Shown here: positions 7,687 to 14,193 of the stretch, one piece after another
How the letters are laid out: each line of letters opens with the position of its first letter
Numbering within the stretch: position 1 is the first letter of the stretch
From: Desulfobacterales bacterium
GTDB taxonomy: Bacteria; Desulfobacterota; DSM-4660; Desulfatiglandales; Desulfatiglandaceae
Direction of reading: 5' to 3'
Length of the DNA: 14,193 nt
Assembly: GCA_022013615.1 (NCBI GenBank)
Contig: JAKLQB010000599.1
Location: 1-14,193, forward strand
The notes under the pieces: generated by a model
Told to the model about the DNA's origin: nothing
What the model saw: only the letters and a program-made list of their open reading frames with translations
The model's database searches: none
Position numbers and translations under genes: made by a program

Positions 7687-8904
7687 ATGAATATAGCTTT
7701 TATAGATGGCCCTGTATTTATTGGCAATGGCCGTGTACTGGACAATGCCACCGTTGTGGTTGAGGGAGAACATATCGTCAAGGTGGCGGCAGGAGACGTT
7801 GCGATTCCTCAAGGAGCTCGGAAAATACCCTTGGCCGGGCGGATGCTCTTGCCGGGCTTTATAGATTGCCATGTGCACTTCTGTTACGATGCCAGCGCTT
7901 ACCCCAGCAATGTGCTCATGAATGAAGCGCTTCCAATGACCACGCTCAAGGCGGCCCGCCATGCTCGGCAGACCCTGATGGCCGGAGTGACCACGGTGCG
8001 CGACATGGGGGGGAAGGACGGCATCGATTGCGTAATCCGCGATGCCATCCGCGCCGGCTTGATTCCGGGCCCCCGAATGTTGGCCAGCGGTCGGGTCATA
8101 TGCATCACCGGCGGGCAGTCCTGGCGGTTAGGTCGCGAAGCGGATGGGCCGGTTGAGGTGATGAAGGCCGCCCGTGAACAGATCAAAGCCGGTGCCGATT
8201 GGGTCAAGTTCATGGCCACAGGAGGCGTTTTGACGCCCGGAGTCGAACCGGGCAATGTCCAATTCAACGAGGATGAGCTGCAGGCGGGAATCCGGGAGGC
8301 CCATAAGGCGGGGAAGAAAACGGCCACACACGCCCAGGGCAGGCAGGGGATTCTAAATGCCCTGAAGGCGGGGATTGACAGCATCGAACACGGCATTTTT
8401 CTGAATGAGGAGATCATCGCTTTGATGGTTAAGGCTGATGTGCCGCTGGTGGCAACCCTCTCGGCTCCTCATCATATCCTGCACAAGGGCGTGGAGGCAG
8501 GGATTCCTGCCTTTGCGGTCGACAAGACCCGCCGGGTGAAGCCCTTTCACGCGGCGAGCATCCGCATGGCGCGGGAGGCCGGCGTGCGGATTGCCATGGG
8601 AACCGACGCGGGAACCCCCTTCAATCGGCACGGAGAGAACCTCGGGGAGTTGGAACGTCTGGTAGAGGTGGGCTTTTCACCCGCGGAGGCGCTGCAAGCC
8701 GGAACCAGCATCGCGGCCGGGGTGCTGGGACTGGAAAAGGAAATCGGCACGATCGAGGAGGGCATGCTGGCCGATCTGATCGTCGTAGCTGGCAATCCGA
8801 TTGAAAATATGGAGGCCCTGCTCGCGGGGGAAGCCGTCCAGCTGGTTATGCAGGGTGGCAGTTTGGTGAAGGGTCAGAATAGTGACCTTCAAGGAAAACC
8901 TTAA
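7687..8904 (+). CDS. Prolidase-like metal-dependent amidohydrolase, copy 1
   Basis: Amidohydrolase-superfamily enzyme of the group that includes characterised Xaa-Pro and Xaa-Arg/Lys dipeptidases (the Sgx9260/Cc2672 type). It probably cleaves imported dipeptides or N-acyl amino acids in the cytoplasm; there is no signal peptide. The complete binuclear metal site can be read: His62 and His64 (CHVH), Lys174 as the carboxylated bridge (DWVKFMATGG), His215 (TATH), His235 (SIEHG) and Asp307 (MGTDAGT). I chose the ATG at 7687 because a strong GGAGGGG (7677-7683) precedes it and the paralogue begins at the same residue; a longer frame from 7645 would add 14 residues. The product is 405 residues. It is about 69% identical, without gaps, to the product of 12445-13650. 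The binding-protein gene follows after 27 bases, so both are probably co-transcribed. Confidence 0.88.
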   Translation: MNIAFIDGPVFIGNGRVLDNATVVVEGEHIVKVAAGDVAIPQGARKIPLAGRMLLPGFIDCHVHFCYDASAYPSNVLMNEALPMTTLKAARHARQTLMAGVTTVRDMGGKDGIDCVIRDAIRAGLIPGPRMLASGRVICITGGQSWRLGREADGPVEVMKAAREQIKAGADWVKFMATGGVLTPGVEPGNVQFNEDELQAGIREAHKAGKKTATHAQGRQGILNALKAGIDSIEHGIFLNEEIIALMVKADVPLVATLSAPHHILHKGVEAGIPAFAVDKTRRVKPFHAASIRMAREAGVRIAMGTDAGTPFNRHGENLGELERLVEVGFSPAEALQAGTSIAAGVLGLEKEIGTIEEGMLADLIVVAGNPIENMEALLAGEAVQLVMQGGSLVKGQNSDLQGKP

Positions 8905-8931
8905 CAGAATTGGGAAGAGAGGAGAAATCGC

Positions 8932-10491
8932 ATGGGAAAATTTAGAAAATGTTTTAAGACAGTTGTTCCTTTGTCTGCGCTGGTCATGGTGCTTGTCTTT
9001 GGCCTGACGCTAATTGATGCCCGCGCCGAGATCAAGGAGCTTAAAATCGGCATCGGCATCGACGCAGACAACTTTAACCCGCGCGAGCAGACCACATCGC
9101 TCGTGATGAACATCTGCGAGCTTGTCTACGACACGCTTTTTCACAAGACGGCGGATGGAAAGCTGGAACCACGCCTGGTCACCGGATACGATGTATCCCA
9201 GGACGGGCTGACCTATACGTTGCATGTCAGGAAAGGGGTTACCTTTAGCGATGGAACGCCGCTTGACGGCAAGGCGCTCAAAGAGAATTTTGACCAGGTG
9301 CTGAACCCCGAGGTCAGGGTTCCACAGCGTTTTGTGGTCAGCATGATAAAGACGGTGAAGCTGGTAGATGACTATACCATCAGCCTTGAATTGAAATACC
9401 CCTTTGCCCCCTTTGCCGATCGATTGGCCCTAATCACTGTCAGCCCTGTTTCTCCGGCGGCTATGAAAAAGTACGGTCAAGATGTGCGCAAAAATCCGGT
9501 AGGTGCCGGTCCCTACATCTTCAAGGAATGGGTCAAGAGCGATCGCATCGTCCTGGTGCGCAACGAGAAGTACTATGGTCGACGACCCACGGTCGAGCGG
9601 CTGGTCTACAAGATTGTCCCGGAGGGCACCACCCGCGAGGCGATGCTCAGAACCGGCCAGCTTGATATCATCTACGACCCGATGCCTTCAAACGTTGCCG
9701 GCCTCCAGGCCGATCCCAACCTCACCGTGGAGATGCCTTTGAAGACAAAGACCATCTTCATGGGTATGAACTTCAAGAAGGGCGTCACCACCAACAAGCT
9801 GGTGCGCCAGGCTTTCAACTATGCGGTTGACAAGAAGGCGATAGTCAAGAAAATACTCTTTGATACGGCCGTACCCATGGAAGGCCCGATGTCGCCGCTT
9901 GTTTTCGGCTTCCATAAGATGGACAAACAATACGATTATAATCCTGAAAAGGCCAAGGCACTCTTAAAGGAGGCCAATTTTGACTTTTCCAAGACCGTCC
10001 AAATGCGTACGCCCAACGGGCGCTACCTCTTCGACCGGCAGATTTCCGAGGCCATCCAGGCCTATCTGCAGGCCATCGGTGTCAAGGTTGAGCTGCGATC
10101 CTATGATTGGCCGACTTATGTAGCCGGTCTGCTTAAGCCAATCGACAAATCTGAGCTGGAGCTCTTCCTTTTGGGCTGGCGCTCGTCGGATATGGATGCC
10201 GATATTCACCTCTGGGGCCAATTTCATTCCAGCTCCGCACCACCCAAGGGGTTGGGTGCGGCCCATTATGACAGTCCTGATTTTGACAAGGCCATCGAGG
10301 CGACCCGCCTTGAGCAGGATCCTGCCAAGCGGCTGGCCCTTTTCAAGAAGGCTTCGGAAATTGTCTGGGATGATGCTCCCTGGATCTGGCTGCATGTTGA
10401 GAAATTCCTCATTGTTCACCGCACCAATATCAAGGGACTGGAGCTGTTAAGCACCGAAATGTTCTATCCGACCTACGCCACCATGGATTAA
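8932..10491 (+). CDS. Family 5 periplasmic solute-binding protein (DppA/OppA type), copy 1
   Basis: Periplasmic receptor of a peptide-type ABC importer (SBP_bac_5). The 519-residue precursor starts with a Sec signal peptide: basic MGKFRKCFK, a hydrophobic core at about 11-28, and a likely cut after ARA (residue 32). No lipobox cysteine is present, as expected for a soluble Gram-negative protein. Family hallmarks include VSQDGLTYTLHVRKGVTFSDG (split here as VSQDGLTYTLH and VRKGVTFSDG, residues about 88-109) and VRQAFNYAVDKKAIV in the second lobe. An AGGAG box (8920-8924) sits 7 bases before the ATG. It follows the prolidase-like gene by 27 bases, which suggests peptides or amide conjugates as ligand; glutathione-like or gamma-linked ligands are possible given the GGT-like neighbour, but this is inference. 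The permease gene that should follow is truncated after 32 codons, so this receptor appears to be an orphan. Confidence 0.93.
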   Translation: MGKFRKCFKTVVPLSALVMVLVFGLTLIDARAEIKELKIGIGIDADNFNPREQTTSLVMNICELVYDTLFHKTADGKLEPRLVTGYDVSQDGLTYTLHVRKGVTFSDGTPLDGKALKENFDQVLNPEVRVPQRFVVSMIKTVKLVDDYTISLELKYPFAPFADRLALITVSPVSPAAMKKYGQDVRKNPVGAGPYIFKEWVKSDRIVLVRNEKYYGRRPTVERLVYKIVPEGTTREAMLRTGQLDIIYDPMPSNVAGLQADPNLTVEMPLKTKTIFMGMNFKKGVTTNKLVRQAFNYAVDKKAIVKKILFDTAVPMEGPMSPLVFGFHKMDKQYDYNPEKAKALLKEANFDFSKTVQMRTPNGRYLFDRQISEAIQAYLQAIGVKVELRSYDWPTYVAGLLKPIDKSELELFLLGWRSSDMDADIHLWGQFHSSSAPPKGLGAAHYDSPDFDKAIEATRLEQDPAKRLALFKKASEIVWDDAPWIWLHVEKFLIVHRTNIKGLELLSTEMFYPTYATMD

Positions 10492-10510
10492 GAGGTAATG
10501 GCAAACGGCA

Positions 10511-10550
10511 AGCCGACGGCCCGGAACCAGGAAGGTAAGGGCCGTCTGCT
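10511..10550 (+). other. Intercistronic stem-loop after the binding-protein gene
   Basis: GACGGCCC (10515-10522) pairs perfectly with GGGCCGTC (10539-10546) around a 16-base loop. The stem continues with AGC/GCT (10511-10513 and 10548-10550) across one mismatch. No T-run follows, so it is unlikely to be a factor-independent terminator. Hairpins at this position in importer operons, as in malE-malF, stabilise the binding-protein message and lower expression of the membrane genes; a similar role here is inference. Confidence 0.55.
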
Positions 10551-10579
10551 ATGCCGGGTAAAGATTCAGAGGCTTCGGT

Positions 10580-10678
10580 ATGCTGCAGTATGTGGTTAAT
10601 CGTATTTTTTCGACGATTCCGGTTTTGCTGGGGATATTGCTGCTGCTTTTCTTGATGCTGCGGATGCTCCCCGGATAA
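10580..10678 (+). pseudogene. Truncated DppB/OppB-type ABC permease (N-terminal 32 codons)
   Basis: The frame from the ATG at 10580 encodes 32 residues: MLQYVVNRIF, a hydrophobic membrane segment (STIPVLLGILLLLFLML) and RMLPG, followed at once by TAA. This matches the N-terminus of peptide importer permeases, which normally read on as LRMLPGDPA and reach about 300-340 residues. CAGAGG (10567-10572) is a fitting ribosome-binding site, and the position right after the binding-protein gene is the usual one for this permease. The stop arises because the sequence switches here into the 3' end of a GGT-like gene. The rest of the permease and any partner permease and ATPase genes are missing from this cassette. 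Confidence 0.85.
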
Positions 10679-10887
10679 GGCATGTACAGGGTAAAGAGGT
10701 CTATTTGGAATCGGGCATTTCCGGGTCAACGGCATCCGTGCTACAAGAGAAGGGGCATGATACCATGATGTCTTCCCCGGCAATCAATCAGGTCGGAGGC
10801 GGGCAGGCCATTTATCTAAATCGTGCCCAAAACGTTCTTCTGGGCACATCTGACAGAAGAAAAGACGGGTGTGCTATAGGGTATTAA
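10663..10887 (+). pseudogene. 3' remnant of a second GGT-like gene
   Basis: In the frame starting at 10663 these 74 codons plus stop encode a product from DAPRIRHVQG to DGCAIGY, collinear with the C-terminus of the intact GGT-like protein (5869-7494). By hand count 55 of 74 residues agree. The nucleophile threonine, the oxyanion glycines and the whole large chain are absent, so no activity is expected. The fragment begins exactly where the truncated permease ends; bases 10663-10674 fit both genes. Two blocks are identical in DNA to the intact gene (10669-10709 and 10801-10832), with clear divergence between them. An ATG at 10705 could in principle start a 60-residue peptide, but no good ribosome-binding site is seen. 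Confidence 0.85.
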
Positions 10888-10915
10888 GCCTGTTGGTTTT
10901 TAAGAGGTGGGTAGT

Positions 10916-12094
10916 TTAAGCGACACCACCATGACCCAGCAGGTCCAACGCGACCCGACAATACATCTCCACCCCAAGGAGCAAGACATCCTCGTTAAAA
11001 TCGAATTTTGAATGATGGAGATTGGCACCCCCTTCTCGGCCGACCCCCAGGAAAAAGAAACAGCCTTTTGTTTCCTGCAAATAGTAAGACATGTCCTCTC
11101 CGCCCATCGTCGGTTCGGGTTCCACTACCCGGTCTTTGCCCACCACCTTTTCCGCACACGCTCGAACCGTTTGTGAGAAGGCTTCATCGTTTATTGTCGG
11201 CGGGTAGCTGAATTGGAAGTTCAACTCGTACCTGGCTCCCATGGATTCACAGACCCCTCGAACGACTTTTTCGATACGCACCTCCCAAGTTCGCCAGATC
11301 TCCGTATCAAAGGTCCTGGTGGTTCCCGACATCTCGGCCACACTTGGAATGATATTGAAGGCCGTACCGGCGTGAAACCTGCCGATGGTTAGGACCGTCG
11401 GGTCGAGCGGGTTCATGTGCCGGCTCACGATGCGTTGGAGCGCACTGACAACCTGAGTGCCCACCTCCAGGGCGTCGACGCACAAATGCGGCATGGCCCC
11501 ATGGCCGCCCTCCCCGATGATCCTGATATCAAAGCGGTTCATGGCCGCCATGAACACCCCTGGTTTGATACCGATTACCCCTTCCGGAATGCCCGGCCAC
11601 ATATGACAGCCCAGGGCATAATCGACCCTGGGATTCTCCATCACCCCGGCATCGATCATGGGCTTTGCACCACCAGGTCCTTCTTCAGCAGGCTGGAACA
11701 CGAATTTGATATTCCCGTTCAGTCTATCGCGGATCTTATTGAGAACCCTAACTGCTCCCAGTACCATGGCCATGTGGGCGTCATGCCCGCATGCGTGCAT
11801 GGCGCCTTGGTGGATTGAGGCAAAGGGAAGCCCTGTTGCTTCCTCGATAGGAAGGGCATCCATGTCGGCACGGATCATCAGGGTCGGGCCGGGCCTTTTC
11901 GTATCCATCAGTCCTACCACACCGAACTGGGCAATTCCGGTTTGGACTTGAAGTCCCTCTCTGGTCAAGGAATCTGTCACATAGGCGGATGTCTTACGTT
12001 CTGTGTAGGCGGTTTCTGGAATCCGATGGAGGTCTCGACGGGTTTGAATGATGAGATCTTTCTGTTCAACCACATGCTTTTTGATGTTTTTCAT
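10916..12094 (-). CDS. M20D family metallo-amidohydrolase (N-acyl amino acid / dipeptide hydrolase)
   Basis: Cytoplasmic zinc or manganese enzyme of the hippurate hydrolase / IAA-amino acid hydrolase / N-acyl-L-amino acid amidohydrolase group, which removes acyl groups from amino acids or splits small peptides. The 392-residue length is normal. Visible motifs are RADMDALP (75-82), MHACGHDAH with Cys102 and His104 as metal ligands, FQPAEEGPGGA with the Glu137-Glu138 pair, His164 in GCHMWP, the lid-domain GEGGHGAMPH (about 194-203), GGEDMSYY (331-338), and NLHHSKFDF with His360 as the likely last ligand. An AGAGGA box precedes the ATG. It is convergent with the GGT remnant (28-base gap) and divergent from the second prolidase-like gene. 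The exact substrate cannot be read; the surroundings point to breakdown of imported peptides or acyl conjugates. Confidence 0.9.
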   Translation of the reverse strand: MKNIKKHVVEQKDLIIQTRRDLHRIPETAYTERKTSAYVTDSLTREGLQVQTGIAQFGVVGLMDTKRPGPTLMIRADMDALPIEEATGLPFASIHQGAMHACGHDAHMAMVLGAVRVLNKIRDRLNGNIKFVFQPAEEGPGGAKPMIDAGVMENPRVDYALGCHMWPGIPEGVIGIKPGVFMAAMNRFDIRIIGEGGHGAMPHLCVDALEVGTQVVSALQRIVSRHMNPLDPTVLTIGRFHAGTAFNIIPSVAEMSGTTRTFDTEIWRTWEVRIEKVVRGVCESMGARYELNFQFSYPPTINDEAFSQTVRACAEKVVGKDRVVEPEPTMGGEDMSYYLQETKGCFFFLGVGREGGANLHHSKFDFNEDVLLLGVEMYCRVALDLLGHGGVA

Positions 12095-12444
12095 GGCATT
12101 TCCTCTTGGGACATTGAGATGGTTTCAAAGCAGGTCAATACTTGCTTCAGCGAATAAAAGATTTCCTTGCCGGAACTTCACCAATATGGCACATATTTAT
12201 TTGTTGAATCAATGGAAAAGGATTTGCGCTGGGCATCGGGGTCGAAATTACTGGCCCAAAGCATCATGCTTCTCGTCAAAGAAGTAGGCTTAGCCAAGCC
12301 TTTTCCCTTGTGCTACAAATCAAACGCCAGAATCCATAGACGATTCCCCTGAAAATAAAGATTGAAAAACCTAAATCTCTATGATATTTGTAAAATTGTG
12401 GTTTTTTTCGAGGCTGAAAGGAAAATCAAATTCTGGAGGTAAAT
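12095..12444. other. Divergent intergenic region between the M20D gene and the second amidohydrolase
   Basis: These 350 bases should carry promoters for both divergent genes. The clearest structure is a 13-base palindrome AAGCAT-C-ATGCTT (12259-12271), followed by AGGCTT-AGCC-AAGCCT (12286-12301), a 6-bp stem with three T after it. Either could be an operator; the second could also be a weak terminator. I found no promoter pair good enough to call. A plus-strand open frame at 12167-12352 has no recognisable product and no ribosome-binding site. Confidence 0.5.
12259..12271. promoter_or_regulatory. Palindrome, possible operator
   Basis: AAGCAT and ATGCTT form a perfect 6-bp inverted repeat around one C, in the middle of the divergent intergenic region. 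The size and symmetry suit a dimeric regulator, but no other copy was found in the window and no regulator gene is visible nearby. Confidence 0.25.
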
Positions 12445-13650
12445 ATGACCATTGCTTTTCTTGATGGTCCCGTGTTTGTCGGCGACGGCAGGATCCTGGA
12501 ACACGCGACTGTTCTTGTTGAAGGAGAAAGAATCGTGAAGGTACAGGAGGGGAATGTCGCGATCCCCAATGATGCACATAAGATACCACTGGACGGGCGA
12601 ACCCTTCTGCCAGGCTTTATTGATTGTCATGTTCACCTCTGTCTGGATGCCAGCCCGGACCCAATGAGCGCCAGCTTGGCCCAACCGATGACCATAAGCG
12701 CCTTGCGGGCAGCGGATTTCGCTCGTCAAACCATCATGGCGGGCGTCACATCGATTCGTGATATGGGGGGAAAGGATGGCATTGACATTGGCCTTAAACA
12801 GGCCATCCAGTCGGGGTTGATTCCGGGACCCAGAATGCTCGTGAGCGGTCGATTGATCTGTATGACCGGTGGTCACGGGTGGCAGATGGGTCAGGAAGCG
12901 GATGGTCCCGACGAAGTGCGTAAAGCTGCCCGAGACCAAATTAAGGCAGGCGCAGACATAGTGAAATTAATGGCTACAGGCGGTGTAATGACGCCTGCGG
13001 TAGAACCTGGAAGTGAGCAGCTCACCGAAGAGGAGCTTCGGGCAGGAATCCAAGAGGCCCACAAAGCAGGGAAAAAAACGGCAACGCATGCCATGGGGAC
13101 CCAAGGGATACTCAATGCCCTTCGCGCCGGAATCGACAGTATTGAACACGGGATCTTCCTGGATGAAGAGACAATCTCCTTAATGGTGAAAAGAGATGTG
13201 CCTCTCATCCCGACCCTCTCGGCCCCGTATTACATCGAGAGAAAGGGGGTTGAAGCCGGGATCCCTGAATTTGCTGTGGAGAAAACTCTCCATGTTAAGC
13301 CTTTTTATCTGAAAAGCGTCAGAATGGCCCGGGAGGCCGGGGTACGTGTTGCCATGGGAACCGATGCAGGGACGCCTTTTAACGTGCACGGCGGCAACCT
13401 AGGGGAGCTGAAGCGGATGGTGGAAGTGGGTTTCTCACCCATGGAAGCCATCCGGGCCGCCACCCAGATAGCATCTCAGGTTCTGGGATTGGAAAAAGAA
13501 CTGGGCACAATTGAGGAAGGTAAGCTTGCCGACCTGGTTGTGGTTGAGGGTAACCCTCTGGATGATGTTTCAATTCTGACTAAAAAGGAGGCAATCCGTC
13601 TAGTGATGCTGGGCGGTAAATTCGTAAAAGGAAATGACAAAAACCTTTAA
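12445..13650 (+). CDS. Prolidase-like metal-dependent amidohydrolase, copy 2
   Basis: Paralogue of the enzyme encoded at 7687-8904, aligning without a gap over 400 residues with about 276 identities by hand count. All metal-site residues are kept at the same numbers: His62, His64, Lys174, His215, His235 and Asp307. The differences concentrate in the loop after the first metal motif (residues about 71-90), around residues 140-150 and 261-266, and at the C-terminus. These loops lie near the active site in related enzymes, so the two copies may prefer different dipeptides; this is inference. The product is 401 residues with no signal peptide. GGAGG (12435-12439) precedes the ATG by 5 bases. The second binding-protein gene follows after 16 bases, forming the same two-gene unit as in the first cassette. 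Confidence 0.88.
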   Translation: MTIAFLDGPVFVGDGRILEHATVLVEGERIVKVQEGNVAIPNDAHKIPLDGRTLLPGFIDCHVHLCLDASPDPMSASLAQPMTISALRAADFARQTIMAGVTSIRDMGGKDGIDIGLKQAIQSGLIPGPRMLVSGRLICMTGGHGWQMGQEADGPDEVRKAARDQIKAGADIVKLMATGGVMTPAVEPGSEQLTEEELRAGIQEAHKAGKKTATHAMGTQGILNALRAGIDSIEHGIFLDEETISLMVKRDVPLIPTLSAPYYIERKGVEAGIPEFAVEKTLHVKPFYLKSVRMAREAGVRVAMGTDAGTPFNVHGGNLGELKRMVEVGFSPMEAIRAATQIASQVLGLEKELGTIEEGKLADLVVVEGNPLDDVSILTKKEAIRLVMLGGKFVKGNDKNL

Positions 13651-13666
13651 CTAAAGGAGGAGTCCC

Positions 13667-14193
13667 ATGAAAAACATCACAAAGTGCATCAAAATAGTCG
13701 TTATTACGTCCTTTCTAATCGCAGGGCTTGGCCTGTGCCTTGCTCCGCTTAGTGCACGTGCCGAGATTAAGGAACTCACGATCGGCATCGGTGTGGACGC
13801 GGATACTTTGAACCCCCAGGAGCAGACCACAACCTTGTTTCAAAACATGTGCGACTTGATTTACGGGAACTTTTTCTTCCAGGATCCGGAAGGGAAACTC
13901 CATCCCCGGTTGGCCACCAAGTGCGAGGTGTCCGATGATGGGTTGACTTACACCCTTCACCTGCGCAAGGGAGCGAAGTTCTCAGATGGCAGCGATTTTA
14001 ACGCCGACGCCGTCAAACTGACCTGGGACCGCATCCTCAACCCCAAAATGAGGGTGCCCCTGCGCTTCTCGGTGGGCATGGTGAAGGAATGCATCAAGAT
14101 CGACGAACACACCGTGGTGCTCAAACTCAAATATCCCTTCGCGCCACTGACTCCGACCCTTTCACTGTCCCTGGTGTCTCCAATCAGCACGGC
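13667..14193 (+). CDS. Family 5 periplasmic solute-binding protein, copy 2 (partial, runs off the window)
   Basis: The first 175 codons of a second peptide-type binding protein are present; the gene continues past the right edge. An ideal AAGGAGG (13654-13660) lies 6 bases before the ATG. The precursor begins MKNITKCIKIVVITSFL, a Sec signal peptide with a likely cut after SARA (residue 32), and mature EIKELTIGIGVDAD. The hallmark VSDDGLTYTLHLRKG and FSDG follow. Over about 143 mature residues it matches the first copy (8932-10491) without gaps at roughly 55% identity by hand count. It is thus more diverged than the neighbouring amidohydrolase pair, which fits a change in ligand preference. 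The permease and ATPase genes expected next would lie beyond the window. Confidence 0.92.
   Translation, partial: MKNITKCIKIVVITSFLIAGLGLCLAPLSARAEIKELTIGIGVDADTLNPQEQTTTLFQNMCDLIYGNFFFQDPEGKLHPRLATKCEVSDDGLTYTLHLRKGAKFSDGSDFNADAVKLTWDRILNPKMRVPLRFSVGMVKECIKIDEHTVVLKLKYPFAPLTPTLSLSLVSPIST

Noticed and set aside
10660..10680. The permease-GGT joint as an assembly artefact
   Set aside because: The two genes share only about 6-12 bases at the joint, too little for a usual assembler misjoin. Not fully excluded without reads.
12187..12205. Sigma54-type promoter starting with TGGCAC in the divergent region
   Set aside because: The -24-like hexamer is present, but no GC element stands at the right distance for -12.
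12167..12352. Small plus-strand open frame in the divergent intergenic region
   Set aside because: No ribosome-binding site, no recognisable sequence, and it covers probable regulatory structures.
12362..12390. Promoter TTGAAA with TATGAT before the second amidohydrolase
   Set aside because: The spacing between the boxes is 12 bases, and the alternatives at 17 bases have poor -10 hexamers.
13667..13765. Lipobox in the second binding protein (LGLC at residues 21-24)
   Set aside because: The residue before the cysteine is Leu, not Gly, Ala or Ser, and a normal SARA cut site lies downstream at the same place as in the paralogue.

Overview
The window looks like a chromosomal segment of a Gram-negative, probably deltaproteobacterial (Desulfobacterota) organism of medium GC. 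The evidence is the order M23 peptidase - secA - argJ, the long insertion in SecA, Sec signal peptides without a lipobox on the solute-binding proteins, and intergenic repeats rich in GTTCAACGTTGAAC-like and TGGAAT-like units. The taxonomy is an inference from these signs, not a database result.

Left part (1-5207, minus strand): a housekeeping run read from right to left. It holds a membrane-anchored M23 (LytM-type) peptidase, then secA, then argJ. argJ starts inside the secA stop codon (TGATG). A candidate promoter lies upstream of secA.

Middle (5208-5868): 661 bases without a gene, between the divergent M23 and gamma-glutamyltransferase-like genes. This stretch has an element of about 163 bp bounded by a 12-base inverted repeat and holding two copies of a 23-base repeat. 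It also has two inverted clusters of 8-base TGGAAYNN tandem units, several small hairpins, and a promoter-like -10 box next to a 7-bp inverted repeat.

Right part (5869-14193): a peptide-scavenging region built from two related cassettes. Cassette 1 is a GGT-like Ntn hydrolase, a prolidase-like amidohydrolase and a family 5 (DppA/OppA type) solute-binding protein. It ends in a broken locus: the first 32 codons of a DppB/OppB-type permease run directly into the last 74 codons of a second GGT-like gene. Cassette 2 is a paralogous amidohydrolase (about 69% identical by hand count, without gaps) and a paralogous solute-binding protein that leaves the window at its right edge. A convergent M20D amidohydrolase gene lies between the cassettes on the minus strand.

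Likely working model (inference): peptides or acylated/gamma-linked amino acids bind the periplasmic proteins, enter through an ABC importer, and are cut in the cytoplasm by the GGT-like enzyme, the prolidase-like enzymes and the M20D enzyme, none of which has a signal peptide. Cassette 1 seems to have lost its own permease and ATPase genes by a deletion. Its binding protein would then depend on a transporter encoded elsewhere, most simply by cassette 2 beyond the window. No RNA genes, CRISPR arrays, insertion sequences or intact transposases were seen.
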